Part shown: piece by piece, positions 35,273 through 45,661 of the stretch
Layout: each line of letters starts with the position of its first letter
How positions within the stretch are numbered: position 1 is the stretch's first letter
Origin: Fistulifera solaris
Taxonomy: Eukaryota; Bacillariophyta; Bacillariophyceae; Naviculales; Stauroneidaceae
DNA length: 64,000 nucleotides
NCBI GenBank assembly: GCA_030295235.1
Contig: AP026126.1
Location: 124,001 to 188,000 of the forward strand
Direction: 5' to 3'
Made by a program: the position numbers and the translations under genes
Notes under the pieces: generated by a model
Told to the model about the DNA's origin: nothing
Databases searched by the model: none
What the model saw: only the letters and a program-made list of their open reading frames with translations

Positions 35273-37636
35273 ATGAGTATGGAAGAGATCGACGACGGAA
35301 CATCACACGTCGAAGGTGATTCAATGGATGAAGCTTCAAGTATTGTCAAGGACTCTCAGGAAGCTGAAAGTGCACCCCAATCGTTTGATTTGCTCGAAAT
35401 TGACGGACCTTTTGAGTCAGTTGCCGAGCCACAAAGCCATTTTAACGGTGATTCAACTCATGTTGACTTATTGAATGACATTCATCCTCTTGATGCTGAG
35501 ATACCGACGCTGCAGGATAACGACGACCCATTTGGCTTGGCCTTGCCTCATTCGACAGACAACTTGACGGAACCTCCATCATTACTCAACGTCGAGCCTG
35601 TTGCTCCCAATCTCTTAGGAAACGAAAATTCGAAGCAACCAAGCACAGAAGATGATGAATTGATGAAGACGTCGGAAGCCGAAAACTCTAACCAGCCGTT
35701 AATTCACGATCCAAGCAGAAATGGTACGGCAGATTCTAGGAATAACTTGGTACCTTCAGAAGATACCAGACCTACTCCACTTGACGGTGAGCAAAGGGAC
35801 GAAACCTTGCCAGAAAAATCACAGTCCACGGTTGCATTGCACGTTGAAGGAAATTTTCTTGCAGAAGTGCCAGCAGAATCTGCCGTATCTATCAATATTT
35901 CAGACGTGACCGGCGACACAGTAGAGGAATCGACCCCCAAAGAACCCTTAACAAGTGCGGACATGAAAGTGAAGCAGCTACAGCGCGAGCTATCCGATGC
36001 AAAGGCAGTGATTGATTTGTTAAAAAGTCAACAAAATGACGCTCTTGTACAAGAACTACAAAGAAAGCTAGAGGAGCAGATGAGCCTCAAGGCAGAGGCA
36101 GAAAATCAAGCGCGTCTGTGCACCAAAGAAATCAATGATCTCAAAGCAATGAATGATAAAATGGTTGCCGAAATCCAAGATTTTCAGGAAGTGAGAGCAA
36201 ATGTTGAGCAACAAATGAGCACGAAAGCTGAAGCAGAGAATGAGGCTCGCCTTGCCAAAAAAACGTGCAGCGGCCTTGGAATCCGAACGCAAAGAACTCC
36301 AACAACGCTTGAACGAACTTGAAAACTTTAAAGAACAAGAAAGTAGTGCAGCGAGTGAGGCTGAAAGCAATGCCAAGCTTGCGTTTGACCGAATCGAGGA
36401 GCTCGAGAAAAACTTGAGAGACCGCGATGGAAGGGTTGACGCTTTGGAAGAGCAGCTTACGCAAGCATGCCAGGAGGTGGAATCGCAACGCCATGAGCTC
36501 CGCAAGTTGCGCGAGGAGCGTGAAGAACTGCTGAGGAAAGAAGTGTCTTTAACTAGCCGTCTTAATGCTGCAAAGATGAAAGAGTCGGATAAATCAAATC
36601 TAGCGGAGCAATTCGAGAGTGAGATTACAGCAATTGAAAACGAATTGAAGTCAACAAAAACAGCATTGGTGGAAATGACTACTTCGAAGCAGAAATTGGA
36701 TCAGCAACTGGAAGCACTGAAAGCCTCTTCCACTGAACGCGTGAAGCACGCGGAGCATGCTTTGGCAGAAGAACGTCGTCTCAACGAAGAGCGGAAGAAG
36801 AAAATGAAAGTTTTTGTTGAAAACAAGGCTGAGGAGCTTCGTCAAGCTAAAGAGGAAAATGACGCGCTTCAGCTTGAAGTTAGTCAAGCGAATAGTTCCC
36901 TTTGGAACTCAACAACAGATGGAAACAGGTACAAGCTCAATACGTCCAGTCTCAAAGTCGAAATCGAGAACTTCAAATGGATTTAAACCGAATCATAAAA
37001 GATTCAGAAAATCTTCATAGAGTTGGTGACACTCTTGAAATGAAGCTTTCTAAATCGGCCACCGAAACGGAAGAACATAAGAATAAGCGTTTGGCTGCAA
37101 AGCATGAGCTCATGACCGTCTTACGTAGCCTAGAGAACGAAAAGAAGTTAACAGCAAGGCTACGGGATACCATTAAGTTCACCTTTACCCCGAAGGCATT
37201 AAGTCAGCAAAAACTGTTGCAAGAGAACCTGGACGATTTCGAATCGCAACTTCAAAAACTCGCCCAACGACTAGGCAAACCAATCCCTCCGCCAACATCT
37301 ACTATTTTAGACTCATCCGAAACGGAAGCAGGCAACGACAACGATACGAGTTCTGACACAGACATTGAACGCCTTATTGCCAAGCTGGACCGAGAAACTC
37401 AGGCTGTAAGCCAATGCATCATGGAACTCTCAGGGAACCTAGAAAGGATGCACCTGGTATTAGATTCCAACGGGGAACGAACATGTGTCTCGGTAATAGC
37501 TGAACTATTACTGACGGGGGGGAATATGACAAGCCCAGCTGCGCTTCAACCGGAAGGAAATATTTTAGGTGGACAGACACGCTTAGGGAGTCGTCACCGG
37601 TATGGATCTGTACCTTCGTCAAATACACATAACTAG
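35273..37636 (+). CDS. Long coiled-coil protein
   Basis: ATG 35273 (MSMEEIDDG) is the first ATG of the frame. Residues about 1-230 are acidic and low in complexity. From SADMKVKQLQRELSDAKAV onward the protein is almost continuous heptad coiled coil rich in Glu, Lys, Leu and Ala, with repeated QMSxKAEAENxARL units. The reading passes into two further frames: at the A7 run 36257-36263 one base seems extra, and near 36900 one is missing. The C-terminal 130 residues contain KLTARLRDTIKFTFTPKALS and ESQLQKLAQRLGKP, then a Ser/Thr-rich tail. It resembles golgin-, TPR- or centrosome-like scaffolds by shape only; no family is assigned. The start codon lies only 136 bp from the outer end of the Copia 5' LTR. 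Confidence 0.75.
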
Positions 37637-37830
37637 CTTTTTTTGTCAAAACTGAGTTGGCGATTTTGCGATGACTTCAAAGGTTTACGGAAAGCTACGG
37701 AAATATATTCTTTGGGGACGTAGCCATTCCAAGAACGTTTCGTTCACTCTTACTTGGGTGCATAAGGCTCTTCCAATGCTTGAGTTGATCAAATACTTTC
37801 AAGCAAAAAGTAGTCGAAGCCACACAGCCG

Positions 37831-38928
37831 TTACTTGTCAAATTTGTGCACTGTCTTCACTGCCAAGCATGCCGACGTGGCTCTTTGAAGACAGGACATC
37901 CATTCCTCTCGACTAAATATATCGTCACTGGCGAGGTGCCAGACCAGTCTTCCACCAAGCGTTTCGACTGCCCAGGCATACTTCTCCCCGTCGTTTACAA
38001 CGGCGTGCATCTGTTTGAGGTCAGTCAGAGCTAAGCGGTGCTTCTTATTTGCAGTGTTCTGTTTCCTTGAGTTATTATCATCGTAATGATGGAGGATATT
38101 AGACGACAAGACAAAGAAACGGCGGTTCCAGTAAGGTCTGCCTCGCGTGGATACCTCTTGTTTCCACAAATAACCTGCTTTCCGCATATGTACAGGATTT
38201 ATTGTGATATTTGTATCACGACTCGCCTGTAAATTGTTTTCTTTCCCTTCCATCACTAATTGGGCTACTTCGTAGGCTATGTGCGCGGTAAGGCCCGTGA
38301 TTCTAAAGATTTCTCGACTGCCTTTCGGTGTAAAATGATATTCTCGCAAGCAAAAGTCTTCTCCAGACCACTTGACTTGATAACTTGAAATGGGGGGCTT
38401 CAAAAATAGATCCAGAGGGACAGCAAAAACTGCTTGTACCTCGCATACATTAGCCTTGCAGTTTCCCACATCGAACAAGCCATCAGCCCATGCAACAACG
38501 GGTGTAACGCATAAGTGATGCAGCGATTCAATGGTCCGCAAACAAGCCATGGGAGTGACAAAATTGGGCTTGAGACCAACCTCCTCATACGCTTCTCTCA
38601 ATGCCGTTGCAATGTCATCCGTGTCCCCTTCATCGCGACGCCCACCAGGAAAACAGCATTCTCCTGGATGTGACCGTAGCGAAAAGGAGCGTTGTGTTAT
38701 AAGCGTTTGTATTTCATTTTCAGCTTCCCACAACAGCACCAGAACACTTGCGCGTTTCAAAGATTGATGATGTGCGCACTCTTTCGTTTCAAGGCCGCAA
38801 GCTTCCAGCCGTTTCCGACAAGCCAAAGACATGACGAATAGAAGGACCAAGCTTGATAAAAGCAACGCTACGGATTTCGTTCCACAGCTTGTACAAAGTA
38901 ATACGGACTCCCGATCATAACGAAACAT
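37831..38928 (-). CDS. Nudix hydrolase fused to a PH domain
   Basis: A single uninterrupted 365-residue frame starts at ATG 38928; an internal ATG at 38832 is the alternative. Residues 18-35 are hydrophobic (SVALLLSSLVLLFVMSL), a possible signal anchor if the upstream ATG is used. A Nudix domain follows (about 60-180) with PGGRRDEGDTDDIATALREA and YEEVGL: the REAYEE core supplies the metal-binding glutamates. The spacing and the LITQRSFSLRSHPGECCFPG lead-in match the CoA-diphosphatase (NUDT7/8-like) group. Residues about 248-355 form a pleckstrin-homology domain: RKAGYLWKQEVSTRGRPYWN, RRFFVLSSNILHHYDD, and a terminal helix with Trp (REEWMSCLQRA). A Nudix-PH fusion is unusual and could place CoA or nucleotide hydrolysis at a phosphoinositide membrane. 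It converges on the coiled-coil gene, with 194 bp between. Confidence 0.88.
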   Translation of the reverse strand: MFRYDRESVLLCTSCGTKSVALLLSSLVLLFVMSLACRKRLEACGLETKECAHHQSLKRASVLVLLWEAENEIQTLITQRSFSLRSHPGECCFPGGRRDEGDTDDIATALREAYEEVGLKPNFVTPMACLRTIESLHHLCVTPVVAWADGLFDVGNCKANVCEVQAVFAVPLDLFLKPPISSYQVKWSGEDFCLREYHFTPKGSREIFRITGLTAHIAYEVAQLVMEGKENNLQASRDTNITINPVHMRKAGYLWKQEVSTRGRPYWNRRFFVLSSNILHHYDDNNSRKQNTANKKHRLALTDLKQMHAVVNDGEKYAWAVETLGGRLVWHLASDDIFSREEWMSCLQRATSACLAVKTVHKFDK

Positions 38929-41095
38929 TCAAAGAAAAAAGGTACCGTACCGGTAGTTGCGTGAGACGTACTCGCGTACAGACATCAAAGTCATTTTTAT
39001 TACTCCGTATTGTTTACGATGTGGTCCAAAAGACAAACGAAGCCACAATTCAACACCACGCTTTCCCTAAGGGCATTGTTCTCTTTTGGAAAGAATAGCA
39101 GTGTCGTCCAGATAGGATTGTTAATGCTTAAACTGGGGAAATGCAGTGCGCCAAACACCGCAACGGACAATTTTCATAGGTCGTTACGAGCTCAGATGGT
39201 GTAGGAGGGCTGCACCGCGAGATCCCGTCAGCTCATGACAACTTCGCTTCGAATGTTCTCTTCTTGCAAAGGCCGAAAACAGACAGATGGACTATATAAA
39301 AAATCTAATAGCATCAGCACAGAAAACAAAGCTCTGAAAAGCCCTTCGAAACTTGATATTGAAATCCAACTTAAGCAAATAAGGGAATAAAATTATAAAG
39401 GATAAGTGAATGTGGACAACAGCTGGCAGGACTGCTCACAGCTTGTCAAGCATTCATTTTTGAGATAGTGCACGCGGAACTATTACAACGAGACCAAATC
39501 TGAAAACGGCGCACCATAAAAAGGGGTCCCCTGGCAGCAAAAATTCAAGTTAAGCCTATAATCAGATCCTTAACCAAAGGCTAAAAAAGTACTGTTACGA
39601 TTCGTAGACAATAAATTTTATAAGCGTTATTAAACAGTTCTGCTCATCGAGCTGCCCCGTGCGCGTCGTAGGACAAGTCTGAAGTAATAAATGGGGTCTC
39701 CTGCCGGCAACAAATGTAGGCTAAAAAGACTATAATCAGATCCCCTATCAGCAATGGCTAATATATGTGTCCTCGACCAGCTTTCAGTCATTTCATCGCA
39801 ATGCCTACAAATGACGTCGGGATTCTGTTCCTTCAGTCCTTACATCTGCGTTCTCCGATGCCATGCAAAGCAACATTATACATTTTCTATTAAAAATACA
39901 TATTATATTTGCATTTGCGTCACTTTGTTTGACTGATGTACTTGATATCGTGACGGCCGAATGAATCGTGTGCAATAGAAGCTCCTTTGTTGGAAGCATT
40001 ATTATTTTTTTAGCAGGACTATTCTATTCTCTTGATATTTCATATTATAAAGGTTAACACCAAGTTGCCCACAGTTGTGAGCATCCTTCGCTGGTATGAA
40101 TTGGGAATTGGGCGTTGGTACCTATAAAAATTTCATATCACGTGTGTTTGGGACTGTAAATTTCGCTAGGTATGATTTTCCGCCGGGAAAATAGAATCTG
40201 AATTTTTTATCGTCGCATCTGTCTTTAGCTGGACTGCAAATCGCAAATGTAATGGTGTTTTGAATCTCCTTCAATGCTTTTGAAACAAGACGGATTTATC
40301 GTAAACACATAACATAATTTTTTCCGCTGTCTTGCCAAAGCCGAATTTTTTACATCTTAGTAATCATCTCATCCTAGTTCCGATGAAGATAAAAACGAGA
40401 TGAAAGAACGGATCATGTATATTTAAGATTCATTGTTCTTTTTTAATGGAGTTTGAGTTATATGCAGGAAGAGTTCACCACCTTAGTCAATTTCTAGATT
40501 TCGAGAAAATCGCGTTGATTTCGTGTTTCTTCAATTCCGAAAACTTACACACAATGATTTTCGGCACTGAAATCGATTCTTTTCGATGACAGCATAAAAA
40601 AAACCATTGCGATTTAATTTGTTTTTTTAAGAAGCTTATATTTCCTGAAAACACAAAGTATATTGATGATAAAGATTATTCAAGAAGCAAGGTACTACGG
40701 TTTACATTTTTAGAAAATGACAACGGCATTCATTGGGACTTGGCTAAGTCTTTCTTCGGTTTAGACATTACGCATTCAACTTTATTCGGAAAAGTGAGTC
40801 TGTGAAGGATAAGCTCAGAATATCAAATTAGATAGAAGATAGGGTAAAGCAATACATATTGCTAACAAGCTTACAAATGATAAAGTCATTAAAACGTCTT
40901 CGATTTATTATTAGTAAAGGGAGAGCAGCAAGAGTAGGCGAGGGGTCGCCGTACAATGACAAATATGGCTGTATAAAATTTTTTTCTCCACAAAGGGTGC
41001 ATAAACCTGTGTCGATAATTTCCATGCATTTCACGCATTTCGTTTTTGTAGTATTAAATAGTCTCAATTATTTACTTAATTTCTTCTTCACAAGT
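38929..41095. other. Gene-poor, A+T-rich interval
   Basis: More than 2 kb without a convincing gene. Short open stretches such as 40859-41101 have no recognisable domain. The interval contains a diverged duplicate (39515-39765) and grades into transposon remains. Confidence 0.5.
39515..39765 (+). repeat. Diverged direct repeat pair
   Basis: Two copies of about 70 bp start near 39517 and 39687, each with ATAAA-x-GGGGTC-x-CCTG-CxGGCA, then CTATAATCAGATCC, then GGCTAA. By eye they are roughly 70 percent alike. Confidence 0.55.
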
Positions 41096-41099
41096 TCGT

Positions 41100-41760
41100 A
41101 AGGCTCCCAGCTTCGAAATGGTAAATGGTGAGGTGATATGCGACAAAACTGTTCTTCCTGGATTATGCTGATGAAAATTGGAAGGAATAAATACAACTGA
41201 ATTAATGTTCCAGAATGGATATTTTACCTGGCTCGTCGTGATTAGGTGGATTGTTTCTGCCTCAACCATTTTGTCAACACGCATTTCACAGTGATCCTTA
41301 CTCCATTTAACAACGGAATGGTAATCTGCAATACTCCATTTTTGGTTGCTTTGGTAACATTTAAAGGAATAACCCTGGGTTTATCTTGAAATATAAAAGC
41401 TTTGGTTAAGTACACTTTCTGCAAATGATTCAATCGCGGCAAAGCCTGGATTGATGAAAAAGTGATACATCAAATCATTAAACAATTAACTTGAGTTCTG
41501 TGTAACTCATTTAAGGATTCCAATGAGCACTTTGAAATGTGTAATTTCATTTTCATCAATATGATCGCTCGTAAGGCTGGTTTAGGTCCTTTTCTTTCAG
41601 TTCTTGTTCCAGAATATTATTCGCTGCCTTCAAGTACTTATCATTTATCACGGATCACCGTTTCAATCGTTGTTTTTCAAAGAGAGACCTGGCAAAACTC
41701 ACTGAGTTGTTGCTTTTGCACATGATGTAACCAAAGTGGCAAAGAATGATCGTATAGCAT
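41100..41760 (-). mobile_element. Old Copia pol fragment (relic)
   Basis: The sequence is collinear with the 3' part of pol (end of reverse transcriptase and RNase H) of the Copia element at about 28960-29790, seen in shared stretches such as GATGAAAA-TGG-A-GAAT and TGCAAATGATTC. It is strongly diverged, A+T-rich and has no LTRs in view, so it looks like a much older, heavily broken fragment of a related element. Confidence 0.6.
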
Positions 41761-42599
41761 TATTTATGTTAATAATTTGAAACAAGGTAAGCCCAATGGT
41801 AAAGCTCCGAGTAACTCCTCATTCTCCGAAATTTTTGGTTTCATCAGAGCTCGCTTTAGTCTTTCCCTGGTCCGGTCAGCTAGCATGCCTCTGCGGAATT
41901 CAAGAGAAGGAATGCCAAGACGGTCAGTCTCTCAGAGAAGTGCCAGATAAGAATGTACTTGAAAAAGTTCAGTCGAATGTCAAGATTTCTGACCTTAGGA
42001 AGTTAGGAATAAATATTTGTATTTAGTGTGTGTCTTAAAAAAATCAATCTTCTGTCTGTTGTTTATTAAGTGAAATCATTTTAAATTCATAGAAGGTCTC
42101 AAAGCATCTTAAGATGGGTGGGAAATGGTGGAGAGAGCACACAGCAAATTAAGGTTGTTGCAAAAGAGTTTGTGAGGGAACTGATGAAAAAGAAAGCCTG
42201 TTCTGTTCCTTTGCCCTGGAGTTTTTCCAGGTGTTCATCTACCCCGCTTTGGTTCTGTTTGAGCCTCTGGATTATGGCCGAAAGCTCTTGTTCAATCAGC
42301 AAATAGGATCGTATTACAAGATGAATAAATGTCACTATCTTTTGCCAGTATCACCAAGACTTCACAGAGCTCCTTTTGCTGCAGGTTTTGGGTGCAAGTC
42401 TTTTTGAGGAAAGCTCACAACCACAGAACACGCACAAACATGCAAACACAGCGGTCTTGTCATCCTTCAACATGATGATGTCAAAAACAAGTTCATGTCT
42501 CTCTGTGCGCAGGCATATGGCCCGAAAGCAGTACACAATGAACAGACGAATCACACATACAGCACCAACAATCAGAATGCACAAAAAGAACACAGGAAC

Positions 42600-43060
42600 T
42601 TTGAGGCGACATTCTACTTACAGATTTTGGAGCAATCGCAAAACAACCATCTTTGATGTCCGTGTTACTGATACAGATGCCCCTTCATACAAGAATTGCG
42701 ATCCAATGAATGTACTTGCTTCTCAAGAGCTGGAGAAACAAAGACTCTCACGGACAGCCTTGCATGGACTGTTATTGGGTTTTCACGCCTCTTGTCTTTT
42801 CTGTCAACGGGCTTATGGGTAAACAAGCTGTTGCAGCCTCTCGCCAGCTTGCAAGAAAGCTGCCAAAGAAATGGAAGAGACTACTGTACTCCAAAATTTG
42901 TGGCTTTATCAGATCCTGTCTGAGGCTCTTGTTGGTTCAATCGATAAGCATGCTATTCGCGAAATCCGAGAGATGGCGTGCCACAGCACTATTCACCGCA
43001 CTGGGAATCTGGTGCAGGTTTGTCACTTTATTAAAAAATGTGGTACAGTGATTAGAAATC
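42600..43060 (+). mobile_element. LINE-type (non-LTR) retrotransposon 3' ORF relic
   Basis: Plus-strand translation in two frames gives DVRVTDTDAPSYKNCDPMNV and LASQELEKQRLSRTALHG, then FTPLVFSVNGLMGKQAVAA, RQLARKLPKKWKRLLYSKIC and GFIRSCLRLLL. This order (VTDTDAxSY...VLxxxExEK...FTPxVxSVxGLxGxxA...KW...YSxxxGFxRxxL) is the C-terminal end of reverse-transcriptase ORFs of LINE-like elements that I recall from diatom and other algal genomes. The frame changes once near 42785. There is no RT core upstream, so only the 3' end remains, as expected of 5'-truncated insertion. The interval 41761-42599 before it holds no recognised gene. Confidence 0.5.
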
Positions 43061-43798
43061 TGAGCTTCTAAGGACCAGAAGCCATCAAAAACAAAAAAGA
43101 AAAATGGAAAATTCAGACGAATGTCAAATTTTGCATTCTGACTGAAGGAATTTAGGAATTCTGATTTAATACTCAACAATCAGAACTTGCTTGACTGTGT
43201 CTACCTTGTGCTGTTTTGGGAAAAAGTGCTTAGCACAATGAGTCTCCAAGTCACAGTTGCGTTGCTGATTGCTTGGTCTGGCTGTTGTGATTGTTAGCTA
43301 TTCTTCAAGCAATTCATTTGCCACCTTTTCAACTGGAATAAAGTAGTCCTTTTCCAGGGAGTCCTGTAGAGTCACACCAAAGGTCACACCTCCATGTCCA
43401 AAAATCTCAAGGCTTAGGTACGTTCTTATCACTGCACATGTGCAGCACATCTGCACACCGCGCGCCGGCCTGCCATCGGATTGCAAAAGCCCCAAAAACT
43501 CACCTTCTTATCAGTGCACATTTCTTGTGCAACTGCACACCATTCTTTATGTCATAGCAGACATAAAATTTCTTAAATAATAATACCGCTTTCATTTCTC
43601 CCCCCGTTGTGCATTTCATCGCAAGTTGCTGCTCTTGTTTTTATTTTTGCCTAATGTTTTTAGCATTGCGCTTGACCATTTATTTAACTTCATGTTCTCT
43701 CATTTGTACACCATGAAGCTCTCTACTCGCGAAGCCTATGAAGGTATTGGAAACGACCAAAACCAGTCGTTTCCTCGAAAACTCTGGAGGAGTGCATA
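43061..43798. other. Interval upstream of the Harbinger transposase
   Basis: No coding frame recognised. A short cluster of TGCACA motifs, including the palindrome TGCACATGTGCA near 43434-43445, precedes the transposase by about 360 bp. Confidence 0.4.
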
Positions 43799-44948
43799 AT
43801 GTTGAAATACGTTGCTCGAAAGAAGCTTCTAAGGAAATTGATGCTAGCCGCCAGTATTGTTTTAAAAGCAAGAGAACCCAAGGTAGTCTATGAACGTATG
43901 GACTGGGATCTCTATGTTCAACGGCTAATGAGACAATCCGAGAAACAGTTTTCCCGAAAGAACAGGATGCAGATCCAGTCATTTTTGTTGTTGGTCGACT
44001 TGATTTCGCCTCACCTTCCCGTTCATTATTTTTCTGGGATAGCAGGAACTAAGCCAATCCCAGTTGAGGTACAGGTTCACATGCTCCTCACGCTGGCTTG
44101 CTGGCGGGTCATACATCGACGTGAGCGATCAAATGGGTCTCAGCATGCAGTCATTTTACCGATTGCTCCATAAAGTGATGCAGGCGATAGTCAGATGTGA
44201 CGCCCTGAAACTACATTTTCCCACGACTCTGACCGAAATAGACGAAGCAGCTAAGAAGTTCAAGAACATTTCCTCGCATGGAATAATGAGTGGATGTGTT
44301 GGGTGCCTCGATGGATACCATTTAGAGACAAGAGCTCCTTATAGTTCGGAAACTAAAACGGCCATGGCTCATTTTTCTGGTCATTACAGTTCGTACGGAG
44401 TCAACATACAAGCTGTGTGCGATGAAAGATCTCGTTTTCTCTTTATAGATACTGGGGGGTTGGGAGTTGCAGTGATAGTCGAGCCTTCAACAGCACCCAG
44501 TTGCCAAAGTTGGTTGCTAACCTACCGTATTGGAAATATATAGTGGCCGGATAGTGCATACACGTGTTCAACAAAGGTTTTGACTCCTTTTACTGGCTCA
44601 CAGAGATCTGATCGATCAAAGAGCGACTTCAATTACTTTCTCAGTCAGCTTCGGATGAAGATCGAATGTGCGTTTGGTATGATGACGCAACGCTGGCGTG
44701 TACTTCGGTCCTTGGTCTTGATCAAACAAACCCGAATTTATACTTTTATTCAGTGTATTGCTCGGCTACATAACTTTTGTATTGACCAAAAGGACATGGC
44801 CCACACCTACTTTGATAGCCCACAAGGTAGGCGCCGACCAGCAGCAAGCGAGCCTGCAAACTTGGAACGCCTAGCGCAGGTCGCCCGCAAAGAAATTCCA
44901 ACCTTGTTCGGCAAGCAATCGTCGACAAGATCATTGAAAAGGGGGTAG
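43799..44948 (+). CDS. PIF/Harbinger-type (DDE_Tnp_4) transposase, frame-broken
   Basis: ATG 43799 opens a helical N-terminal part (QSEKQFSRKNRMQIQSFLLL, PHLPVHYFSG). The following frames give LAGGSYIDVSDQMGLSMQSF, YRLLHKVMQAI, then GCVGCLDGYHLETRAP, containing the first DDE aspartate, and HYSSYGVNIQAVCDERSRF with FLFIDTGG. Later comes VLTPFTGSQRSD and SQLRMKIECAFGMMTQRWRV, containing the catalytic glutamate. These motifs in this order identify a DDE_Tnp_4 nuclease of the PIF/Harbinger group, whether still mobile or domesticated. The reading changes frame near 44095-44105, 44450 and 44550; the second aspartate, expected in the ADSAYxxxxxLLTPF-like region near 44550, lies where the frame is disturbed. 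Terminal inverted repeats were not found by eye. Confidence 0.78.
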
Positions 44949-45031
44949 CCCGAACCGCCCGTAACCTGACTAGAAATGGTGGATACTAATTTGAGTAAGT
45001 TTAACTGTCATTACATAGGTTATGGTATTCT

Positions 45032-45540
45032 TTAAACCGCTTTATGTGTAGGATCGTTATCGGCTTTTGGAAACAGAATAGCTTTAAGCTCCTCTTTCCT
45101 ATTCATATACGTCGTCAAATCGCTTCTGTAATACTCCACACGGTGTTGCGGAGGATCGTTGTCAAGTATGACAAACAATCGTTCAAGACGATTGTCTACG
45201 TCTTTGAGTTCTTCCCATAATGCGGCTCTCTTCTCTTCTTGACGCTCTTCTTCAAGATCGTAAGTTGATTGAGCAAATTGCAACTTTTTGATCTCCAATT
45301 CATGCGACTGCTTGTGAAACTCAACCAGTTCCTTGATTTCCGATGATTCCGGTTCTCGATCGACCAACTCCTTCAAGATATCCGTGAAGGTTAGGGGACG
45401 GGGACTCCTTTTCTTGTCCGCAAACTTCGTCTTTTCGTCGCTCGTCACACCCCTTTGCAAAAATTGTTCGTCCTTCGTGCCACATCTTTCAAATTGCCGC
45501 GCGGCTGAAAACGATACTGGTACATCAAGCTGTTGATAAC
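45032..45540 (-). pseudogene. Coiled-coil ORF, possible Harbinger accessory-protein remnant
   Basis: Minus-strand open frame whose convincing part runs from about 45540 (FSAARQFERCGTKDEQFLQR) through a basic KRSPRPLTFTDILKELVDRE segment into a charged helix (YDLEEERQEEKRAALWEELK). The only upstream ATG (45685) lies inside the RPB1 5' end, so the N terminus is missing or in another exon. Its tail-to-tail position next to the transposase and the charged C-terminal helix resemble the Myb-like second protein of Harbinger elements, but no Myb domain is present here. It could also be an unrelated host gene. Confidence 0.35.
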
Positions 45541-45661
45541 AAGCAACATAAAAGGCATTTGGACTTGAAAAGATTACAATACGACTTGTCTTTACTTGTT
45601 GAAGCTGATCAGGAACGCATTTTCCCGTTGATAAAAAAAGAAAAAGAAAAAACACAACAAA

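Noticed and set aside
37671-37916. Plus-strand frame downstream of the coiled-coil gene
   Set aside because: It overlaps the 3' end of the Nudix-PH gene antisense and has no motif.
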